Source: Clostridiales bacterium (GTDB lineage: Bacteria > Bacillota > Clostridia > Oscillospirales > CAG-382). Taken from it: 25,178 nucleotides of DNA. Each line of letters starts with the position of its first letter. The stretch's first letter is position 1. The translations under genes were made by a program, and so were the position numbers. Location: contig SFLA01000016.1 of NCBI GenBank assembly GCA_004553575.1, forward strand, positions 1 through 25,178, given 5' to 3'. Positions 15,700 to 21,251 of this stretch are shown in pieces. The notes beneath the pieces were generated by a model. It searched no databases and had not been told where the DNA came from. It saw nothing but the letters and a program-made list of their open reading frames with translations.

Positions 15700-16168
15700 G
15701 ATAAACTATTATCTTGACATAGCGCAGACGGTATCGCAGCGCGGAACCTGCCTCAGGCGTAAGTTCGGTGCGATAATCGTTAAAAACGACACGATAGTAT
15801 CCACCGGTTACGCGGGCGCGCCTCGCGGAAGGGCGAATTGCTGCGATCTGGGAACCTGTCTGCGTCAGCAGATGGATATTCCGAGAGGAGAACGGTACGA
15901 GCTGTGCCGGTCGGTTCACGCAGAGGCGAATGCGATTATCGCCGCCTCGCGCGAGCAGATGCTCGGCGCCGATCTTTATCTCGCCTGCACCGATCCGGTA
16001 ACCGGGGAGGTCATTGCCGGGACGACCTGCTGTCAGATGTGCAAGCGTCTGGTTATAAACGCCGGAATGTCGAGAGTGTTCGTCCGCGAGACACCGGATA
16101 CATACACGGTTTTCGAGGTAAGCGATTGGGTAACGGGGGACGACAGTCTCGGTCAGATCGGATACTGA
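15683..16168 (+). CDS. Deoxycytidylate (dCMP) deaminase, ComEB-like
   Basis: Deaminates dCMP to dUMP, the substrate of ThyX. The 161-residue protein is a zinc cytidine/deoxycytidylate deaminase. Its motifs are SVHAEANAI (zinc ligand His plus the proton-shuttle Glu) and TTCCQMCKR (the two other cysteine ligands, with Thr-Cys in place of the usual Pro-Cys). The N-terminal CLRRKFGAIIVKND and the segment with GRANCCDLGTCLR match the ComEB/dCMP deaminase group, in which an extra zinc site is common. The ATG at 15683 overlaps the galU stop by 17 nt and is preceded by GGGAG. With ThyX (4934) and Tmk (4176) it completes a route from dCMP to dTDP. Confidence 0.92.
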   Translation: MERRSKINYYLDIAQTVSQRGTCLRRKFGAIIVKNDTIVSTGYAGAPRGRANCCDLGTCLRQQMDIPRGERYELCRSVHAEANAIIAASREQMLGADLYLACTDPVTGEVIAGTTCCQMCKRLVINAGMSRVFVRETPDTYTVFEVSDWVTGDDSLGQIGY

Positions 16169-16210
16169 AGGCTATATTAACTCAGAAAGGTTTTACAGGG
16201 ATTATTCGTT

Positions 16211-16921
16211 ATGAAAAAAAGGGTCACCGCACTTCTGCTCGTGCTGGTCTGTACAGCCGCTCTCTGCTCATGCGATGCGATGAGAGCTTTCTTCGGGTTT
16301 GAAGTGAGCGAGGACAGACTGGTCGGAAGCGAAGTGTCGGTAACCGATTACGGGTTTGTCGATGACGCGACCGGGATTGAATACGTGATGTTTTCGAATC
16401 CGATTTCGGTTTACGCGCTCGAGATAGGCGATCCGTACTGTAACGACGGAATAAGCCAGTATTACGAGATACCTTGGCAGGACCCTTCGGAGTATCTGTG
16501 CGACGAGAACGGCTGGGTTTACCGTGCGTCGGATCTGCCCGATATATCGATGAAGAGCTTTTCGCCGGTATCGGCGTTCGTTTATTACGGGTCGGTATAC
16601 CTTACCACATTGTATTGCGAGGAGAAATACCGCGACGACAGCGTGAGCTACCCGGACGACACCGTTTTCGATGACGACAGCGAGCTTATATACGCGATCC
16701 GCGATGCGGTTATATACGGCGATTCCGTTGAGCTTCCGACCGAGCTGAACGACGAGAACACCTTTTATATCCGTATGCTCAGCCCGGAATATCCGGGTCT
16801 GTACTACGTTGTAATGTTCACACAGGACAATGACGGAGTCTGTTATCTGTATGACAGGGCTTCCCGCACCGCGGTTATCGCTACGGACAGCATAGTACGG
16901 GAGTTTCTCGGCAATGACTGA
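16211..16921 (+). CDS. Predicted lipoprotein of unknown function
   Basis: A 236-residue exported protein. The signal peptide ends in the lipobox LCSC, so Cys21 would be lipidated and the protein held on the outer face of the membrane. The mature part is acidic and rich in Tyr and Asp, with no domain I recognise. The start ATG at 16211 follows a modest AGGG site 42 nt after the dCMP deaminase gene. The last 8 nt overlap rimI. It occupies the place where tsaB often precedes rimI-tsaD in other Bacillota, but shows no TsaB features. A link to surface physiology rather than tRNA modification is more likely, yet unproven. Confidence 0.8.
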   Translation: MKKRVTALLLVLVCTAALCSCDAMRAFFGFEVSEDRLVGSEVSVTDYGFVDDATGIEYVMFSNPISVYALEIGDPYCNDGISQYYEIPWQDPSEYLCDENGWVYRASDLPDISMKSFSPVSAFVYYGSVYLTTLYCEEKYRDDSVSYPDDTVFDDDSELIYAIRDAVIYGDSVELPTELNDENTFYIRMLSPEYPGLYYVVMFTQDNDGVCYLYDRASRTAVIATDSIVREFLGND

Positions 16922-17339
16922 GATAAAACCTCTTACCGAGGATATGATACCGGCCGCCGCAAGTCTGGAAAGGGAATGCCTGGATACCGCCTGGTCCGAA
17001 CGGGCGATACGGGAATTCCTTGCTTCGGAGACGGCGGTCTATCTGTATGCAGAGCGCGACGGCAGGCTGTGCGGGGTTATCAGCGCTTCGGTCGTTTGCG
17101 GCGAAGCGGAGATCGAAAACCTTGCGGTTGCTCCGTGGGCGCGGCGGAGCGGAGTCGCGTCTGCTCTGGTCGGTTCGATAACCGGAACGGCGGATAAGGT
17201 TTTTTTGCTGGTAAGACGTGACAACGGGGGCGCAAGGGCGTTTTATCAAGCGGCAGGATTTACCGAAAACGGTATTCGGCGCGGGTTCTACGGAGGAACG
17301 GACGCGATATTCATGGAAATGAGGAATGGTGAGAAATGA
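16914..17339 (+). CDS. rimI: Ribosomal protein bS18-alanine N-acetyltransferase RimI
   Basis: A 141-residue GNAT enzyme. It has an acidic N terminus, GVISASVVCGEAEIENLAV leading into the acetyl-CoA motif APWARRSGVASALV, and LLVRRDNGGARAFYQAAGFTENGIRRGFY, which carries the Asn/Tyr pattern of RimI. The family acetylates the N-terminal alanine of ribosomal protein S18 and sometimes other targets. The start at 16914 overlaps the lipoprotein gene by 8 nt, and the stop overlaps tsaD by 4 nt (ATGA). The rimI-tsaD adjacency is widespread in bacteria and supports the call over other GNATs. Confidence 0.9.
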   Translation: MTEIKPLTEDMIPAAASLERECLDTAWSERAIREFLASETAVYLYAERDGRLCGVISASVVCGEAEIENLAVAPWARRSGVASALVGSITGTADKVFLLVRRDNGGARAFYQAAGFTENGIRRGFYGGTDAIFMEMRNGEK

Positions 17340-18346
17340 AGATACTGGGAATAGAATCGTCCTGTGATGAGACCGCCGCGGCGGTGGTCGAGGACGGCAG
17401 GACGGCGCTTGCCGGCACGGTGGCTTCGCAGGCGGACGTTCATGCTCTGTACGGCGGAGTGGTGCCGGAGATCGCGTCACGCGCACACTGCGAGGCTATA
17501 TGCGGCGTGGTTAAAGAAACGCTCGAAAAGGCGGGAACGGATATTAACGGTATCGACGCCGTGGCGGTCACCTATGCGCCCGGGCTTATCGGAGCGCTGC
17601 TCACCGGTGTATCCTTCGCAAAGGGCATTGCGTATTCGGCGGGAAAGCCGCTCGTACCGGTGCACCATATACGCGGACATGTCGCGGCGAACTATATTGC
17701 ACACCCCGAGCTGAAGCCTCCGTTTTACGCGCTTGTCGTATCCGGAGGCCATACCTCGCTTATGAAGGTAACCGGTTACACCGAATACGAGAGTATCGGT
17801 CAGACCCGCGACGATGCTGCCGGAGAGGCTTTTGACAAGGCGGCACGCGTACTCGGCCTGCCGTATCCCGGCGGAGCGGCGATGGACAGGCTTGCCTCTG
17901 CGGGCGATAAAAACGCAATATGTTTCCCGATAAGCCACGTGGACGGCAGCAGGTACGATTTTTCGTTTTCCGGGCTTAAGACGGCCGTTATTAACTGCGT
18001 TCATACCGCCGGGCAGAGAGGGGAGACGTTAACCGAAACGCGCAGGGCTGATATTGCGGCGTCATTTACGGATTCCCTTGTCAGGAGCATATGCTGCCGC
18101 GTGGAAGCGCTGTATGACGATCGCGGAGCGCTGCCGCTTGTACTTGCCGGAGGAGTTGCCGCGAACTCTCACCTGAGACGCGGTCTTTCCGAACTGGCGG
18201 AGCGTCGCGGCGTAAAGCTGTTTCTTCCGCCGCTTTCGCTTTGCGGCGACAACGCGCAGATGATCGCTTCGCAGGGGTATTACGAATTTGTTTCGGGGTC
18301 GGTTGCCGGGCTTTCGCTCAACGCATACGCCACCAAACAGGCGTAA
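17336..18346 (+). CDS. tsaD: tRNA N6-threonylcarbamoyladenosine synthase subunit TsaD
   Basis: Transfers the threonylcarbamoyl group to A37 of tRNAs that read ANN codons, together with TsaB and TsaE. The 336-residue ASKHA-fold protein begins with ILGIESSCDETAAAVV. It carries the metal-binding HHIRGH (His111 and His115), the nucleotide motif VVSGGHTSL, GEAFDKAARVLGLPYPGG, FSGLKTAV and LAGGVAANSHLR. A closing LCGDNAQMIA is present as well. Start and stop are normal, with translation coupled to rimI through a 4-nt overlap. TsaB and TsaE are not in this window. It is the last gene before the DnaA-box-rich region, and no clear T-tract terminator follows. Confidence 0.97.
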   Translation: MKILGIESSCDETAAAVVEDGRTALAGTVASQADVHALYGGVVPEIASRAHCEAICGVVKETLEKAGTDINGIDAVAVTYAPGLIGALLTGVSFAKGIAYSAGKPLVPVHHIRGHVAANYIAHPELKPPFYALVVSGGHTSLMKVTGYTEYESIGQTRDDAAGEAFDKAARVLGLPYPGGAAMDRLASAGDKNAICFPISHVDGSRYDFSFSGLKTAVINCVHTAGQRGETLTETRRADIAASFTDSLVRSICCRVEALYDDRGALPLVLAGGVAANSHLRRGLSELAERRGVKLFLPPLSLCGDNAQMIASQGYYEFVSGSVAGLSLNAYATKQA

Positions 18347-18362
18347 TGTATTAAACATAATG

Positions 18363-18488
18363 TTTTCCACATTGCGTTGAAAAGTCTGTGGAAAACCCGG
18401 ATAATCAACACCCGACTTCAAAAAAATCCCGATTTTTCGTCAAAACCGGGCTTGAAAATGTGGATAAGTCAGTGGATAATGTGGATTT
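18363..18488. other. Cluster of five DnaA-box-like sequences
   Basis: Within 126 bp are TTTTCCACA (18363-18371), TGTGGAAAA (18387-18395), a perfect TGTGGATAA (18459-18467), AGTGGATAA (18471-18479) and TGTGGATTT (18480-18488). The first two form a 10-bp inverted repeat with 15 nt between the arms. The last three are in the same orientation, two of them directly abutting. The DnaA consensus is TTATCCACA (complement TGTGGATAA). An A/T-rich stretch follows (about 18489-18535), and an AAAAATC-CC-GATTTTT palindrome lies in between (18422-18437). It may be a DnaA-binding locus or replication origin element; dnaA is not nearby. Confidence 0.6.
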
Positions 18489-18616
18489 CATAATTCTGCG
18501 CATCTCGTAATTATTCAATATTATGTTTACCTGGTGTATCCGCTTTGCTGTTTAAAAACACATTTTTTGCATAACAGGTGAATGCGGGTAGGGGACTCAA
18601 TGCCCGTCGCAGGGCG
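18489..18616. other. A/T-rich gene-free stretch after the DnaA-box cluster
   Basis: No convincing reading frame or known RNA is seen. The first half (to about 18535) is A/T-rich and could be an unwinding region if the DnaA boxes are functional. The second half has small GC-rich hairpins, such as GCCC/GGGC around 18602-18615. Confidence 0.45.
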
Positions 18617-18645
18617 AAAAAATACCGCCCACTAACCGGGGCGGT
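18617..18645 (-). terminator. Terminator of the DUF6062 gene
   Basis: ACCGCCC (18624-18630) and GGGCGGT (18639-18645) form a 7-bp stem with an 8-nt loop. On the minus strand it is followed by ATTTTTT (18617-18623). It lies about 55 nt after the stop. Confidence 0.85.
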
Positions 18646-18699
18646 GAATTCTGTGCGCGCTGTAAAACGCGGAATATGAACTTCGAAAACGCCGGAAGG

Positions 18700-19413
18700 T
18701 TATTTGCCGGATCCGGGAATGGTGCGCTCGCTGCCGCCGGTGAGAAAGCGTATTGAACGCTCGACCGAATCGCGGCTGTTGCCCCACGGCTGATCGTCAT
18801 AGCGGTAATCGAATTTCCGGCAGAACCACGAAACGTCCTCCCGAAGGATATTAAGATATCCTAACATAATCCCGCTGATATCCGAGAAAAGATCGGAATA
18901 CACCTTTTTTGGAACATTGCCGGAGGCTGCTGCCAGAATACGGCGGCAGTGCGGCAGACAGATCATTTTGGTGTTTTTGAGCGTTTCACGGAAGGCGTCC
19001 TCGGTCTGATACAGATATACGGCGGTTTCAAGCATTTTCGAAAATTTTTCTTCGATTCTGTCGCATACATAACAGCTTCCCTCGAGATCGGATATGCGGC
19101 GTATCGGTTTATCGGACGGATCCCGCGAAAAGACTCCGCCCGGGGTAAGCTCATTTTGCAGCTTTGTCAGGTGGCTTTCGAGCATAAGTCCCATTCCCAG
19201 ACGGTTTTTCATGGTGAACATCCGCCGGTAGTGTGCTGCGCAGAAGCCGAGTTCGTTTGTTTTTTGCCTTACGTCCGGCTCCATCATGGACGCCCCGAGT
19301 ATAAGATCCAGCTCGGTGTCCTCGAGCTTCTCATACAATCGGCAGAGCGGGCATCCGTCACCGCATTGTTCAAACGCTTCGTTAACCGGTATTGTATATA
19401 TTCTTTCGCGCAC
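18700..19413 (-). CDS. DUF6062 family protein
   Basis: A 237-residue cytoplasmic protein that I recognise as DUF6062, a family of unknown function common in Clostridia. Visible hallmarks are CPLCRLYEKLEDTELDLILG near the N terminus, MMEPDVRQKTNELGFCAAHY, then NRLGMGLMLESHL, CYVCDRIEEKF, CLPHC and WFCRKFDYR near the end. The paired cysteines and histidines (CPLC, FCAAHY, CYVC, CLPHC) suggest metal binding or a redox site; this is inference. The start is GTG at 19413 with AGAGG upstream. It is transcribed from its own promoter, divergent from ogg. The C-terminal Gly/Ser-rich end looks unstructured. Confidence 0.88.
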   Translation of the reverse strand: MRERIYTIPVNEAFEQCGDGCPLCRLYEKLEDTELDLILGASMMEPDVRQKTNELGFCAAHYRRMFTMKNRLGMGLMLESHLTKLQNELTPGGVFSRDPSDKPIRRISDLEGSCYVCDRIEEKFSKMLETAVYLYQTEDAFRETLKNTKMICLPHCRRILAAASGNVPKKVYSDLFSDISGIMLGYLNILREDVSWFCRKFDYRYDDQPWGNSRDSVERSIRFLTGGSERTIPGSGK

Positions 19414-19446
19414 TGTGCCGATACCTCTTTTAACTTCGTTTTTTAT

Positions 19447-19475
19447 ATTATACTATACGGCGCCTGCAAAAGCAA
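19447..19475 (-). promoter_or_regulatory. Promoter of the DUF6062 gene
   Basis: TTGCTT (19470-19475), 17 nt, then TATAAT (19447-19452) on the minus strand. A TATACT on the plus strand (19449-19454) overlaps the same bases and could be the -10 of ogg, though its -35 is weak. Confidence 0.8.
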
Positions 19476-19494
19476 GCGCGGAAGTGAAGACGAT

Positions 19495-20370
19495 ATGAAT
19501 ATTATTTATGAACCTGACAGCATAATACTTGATCCCGCCGAGCATTTTTCGATTTCCCGAACCTTCTGCTGCGGGCAGTGCTTCCGCTTTATGTGCGGAG
19601 AGGACGGGGTATGGAGCGGAATTGCCTTCGGCAGGACGCTTCGCTGCCGTCAGGACGGAAACACGGTTACTCTGTTCTGCAGCGCCGAGGAATTCCGCAA
19701 CATATGGTACGGATACTTCGATCTCGGCCTGGACTACGGAAAAGTGAACGCTGCGATTTCCGCAGATCCCGTGGCAGCCGCCGCAGCGGAATATGCCGAC
19801 GGTATAAGGATACTGAGGCAGGACCCGTGGGAGACGCTGGTTTCGTTCATTATTTCGCAGAACAACAATATACCGAGAATCCGAAAGATAATTTCCGCCC
19901 TGTGCGCTTTGCTGGGCGACCGTCTGCCGGACGGCGGATACGCTTTCCCGACCGCAGAGAGTATTGCCCGAGCCGGGGCGGAGGCGCTTGCGCCGATACG
20001 TGCGGGGTTCCGGGCGGGATACATATACGACGCGGCGGTCCGCGTGAGCACCGGAGTTACCGATCTGGAAGCGATAGCCGGGCTGGATCGCGATACGGCG
20101 GAGCAGGAGCTTATGAAGATACGCGGCGTGGGCAAAAAGGTAGCCGCCTGCGTGCTTCTGTACGGGTTCGGGTTTTTGTCCGCGTTTCCGATAGACGTCT
20201 GGGTAAAGCGGATTATCGACAAGTATTACGGAGGAAGCCTTGACCCGACGGTGTTCGGAGAATACGCCGGAATCGCTCAGCAGTACCTGTTTCATTACGA
20301 GAGGTGCGCCGCCGGAGCGTCGGAGGACGGCTGTATCGGAAAGAATCAAGCAAAAACCCTGCCCGTGTGA
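19495..20370 (+). CDS. ogg: 8-oxoguanine DNA glycosylase/AP lyase (OGG1 type)
   Basis: Excises oxidised guanine from DNA. The 291-residue protein has an N-terminal OGG_N-like domain (FCCGQCFRF, then WSGIAFGR) and a helix-hairpin-helix GPD domain. The motif SQNNNIPRIRKII matches the NNNI helix of human OGG1. KIRGVGKKVAACVLLYGF contains the catalytic lysine (Lys215 by alignment), and FPIDVWVKRI supplies Asp234. The start ATG at 19495 was chosen because homology begins there; a frame open farther upstream runs antisense through the DUF6062 gene. The ribosome binding site is weak (GGAAGTGAAG). The last codons and stop lie inside the downstream terminator hairpin. Confidence 0.93.
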   Translation: MNIIYEPDSIILDPAEHFSISRTFCCGQCFRFMCGEDGVWSGIAFGRTLRCRQDGNTVTLFCSAEEFRNIWYGYFDLGLDYGKVNAAISADPVAAAAAEYADGIRILRQDPWETLVSFIISQNNNIPRIRKIISALCALLGDRLPDGGYAFPTAESIARAGAEALAPIRAGFRAGYIYDAAVRVSTGVTDLEAIAGLDRDTAEQELMKIRGVGKKVAACVLLYGFGFLSAFPIDVWVKRIIDKYYGGSLDPTVFGEYAGIAQQYLFHYERCAAGASEDGCIGKNQAKTLPV

Positions 20371-20383
20371 GCAGGGTGTTTGT
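20352..20383. terminator. Bidirectional terminator between ogg and the Cys-rich peptide gene
   Basis: CCCTGC (20357-20362) pairs with GCAGGG (20371-20376), with one further A-T pair. On the minus strand a run of TTTTT follows (20352-20356), which suits the peptide gene. On the plus strand the tail is the weaker TGTTTGT. The ogg stop codon (20368-20370) sits in the loop. Confidence 0.8.
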
Positions 20384-20404
20384 GTAACCGGTTACGGCGG
20401 AGGG

Positions 20405-20497
20405 TTATCCGCAGCAGCAGCAGATGATGATCGCAATAAGGATTATAATCCAGCAGCAGTTACCGTTGTTTCCGAAGAACTGATCAAAACAAGCCAT
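20405..20497 (-). CDS. Tiny Cys-rich hydrophobic peptide (30 aa)
   Basis: An ATG at 20497 with a near-ideal GGAGG 7 nt upstream opens a 30-codon frame ending in TAA. The product begins MACFDQFFGNNGN and continues with CCW, a run of ten hydrophobic residues (IIILIAIII pattern) and a final CCCCG. Seven of 30 residues are cysteine. Such small Gly/Asn-Cys-hydrophobic-Cys peptides recur in Clostridia, sometimes labelled chorion-class high-cysteine proteins, with no known function. One short membrane segment with Cys clusters at both ends suggests a membrane-bound metal or thiol site; this is inference. A hairpin with five T residues follows on the same strand. No clear promoter is seen. Confidence 0.75.
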   Translation of the reverse strand: MACFDQFFGNNGNCCWIIILIAIIICCCCG

Positions 20498-20605
20498 CGA
20501 GCATCCTCCTTCCTGTTACATAGTATGAGAGATACAGGCGGGGTGTTACGGGTGCGGAAGCACGTTCGGTTCCGTTATTACAGTGATATGCGGAGGTACA
20601 TTAAA

Positions 20606-21166
20606 ATGATTATTCTTGCGTCGGCTTCGCCGAGAAGAAGAGATATACTTGAAATGCTGGGATTCGAATACCGTATTGCCGGCGGCGGATGCGACGAGAC
20701 CGTACCGCCTGAATACGGCGTCGAGCAAACGGTAAAGGAGCTTTCGCTCAGAAAGGCGATGACTGCTGTCGGGGAAGCCGGACCGGAGGATATCGTGCTG
20801 GGAATGGATACGATGGTGTGCCTTGACGGAAGGATTTTCGGCAAGCCTAAGTCAGAGCGGGAGGCGGCGGATATGCTGAGAGCTCTTTCCGGAAGACAAC
20901 ACACGGTGTACACGGGATACACGGTAATATGCGGCAAAGAACGTTTTACCGGCTGTGAGAAGGCTGACGTATACTTTCGTGAGCTATCGGATAACGATAT
21001 AGATTTTTACGTGGCGACAGGCGAGCCCATGGACAAGGCGGGCGCTTACGGTATACAGGGCAAAGGAGCGCTGCTGGTAGAGCGTATATGCGGAGATTAT
21101 TATACGGTTGTGGGATTTCCGGTGTGCAGCGTGTTCAAGACGGCGGCAAAAATGACAAAAAAGTAA
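20606..21166 (+). CDS. maf: Maf-like nucleoside triphosphate pyrophosphatase
   Basis: Hydrolyses dTTP/UTP or modified pyrimidine triphosphates to monophosphates, cleaning the nucleotide pool. The 186-residue protein opens with the Maf signature ILASASPRRRDILEMLG. LGMDTMVCLDGRIFGKP has the conserved acidic residue and KP, and the Maf C-terminal signature GAYGIQGKG is followed by GDYYTVVGFPV. The ATG at 20606 has GGAGG upstream (20592-20596). It is a single gene ending just where the promoter of the next gene begins. Some Maf proteins also arrest cell division; that cannot be judged here. Confidence 0.93.
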   Translation: MIILASASPRRRDILEMLGFEYRIAGGGCDETVPPEYGVEQTVKELSLRKAMTAVGEAGPEDIVLGMDTMVCLDGRIFGKPKSEREAADMLRALSGRQHTVYTGYTVICGKERFTGCEKADVYFRELSDNDIDFYVATGEPMDKAGAYGIQGKGALLVERICGDYYTVVGFPVCSVFKTAAKMTKK

Positions 21167-21195
21167 TTGACATGCGGCGCGGATATGTGTATAAT
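21167..21195 (+). promoter_or_regulatory. Promoter of the phosphodiester glycosidase gene
   Basis: Perfect TTGACA (21167-21172) immediately after the maf stop, 17 nt, then perfect TATAAT (21190-21195) preceded by TGTG. The leader is about 50 nt and carries AAAGGAG. Confidence 0.93.
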
Positions 21196-21251
21196 TCATA
21201 TAAGAACATTTGCCTGAAGCGTGAAATAATAACATAAAGGAGCGGCAAACA

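Noticed and set aside
18580..18685. Short plus-strand GTG frame of about 33 codons
   Set aside because: It crosses the DUF6062 terminator and its product is Arg-rich low-complexity; likely chance.
20384..20395. Palindrome GTAACCGGTTAC
   Set aside because: The same 12-mer also occurs inside tsaD (near 17768), and there is no promoter context, so an operator is not supported.
21186..21194. TGTGTATAA as a further DnaA box
   Set aside because: It coincides with the extended -10 region of a perfect promoter and stands alone.
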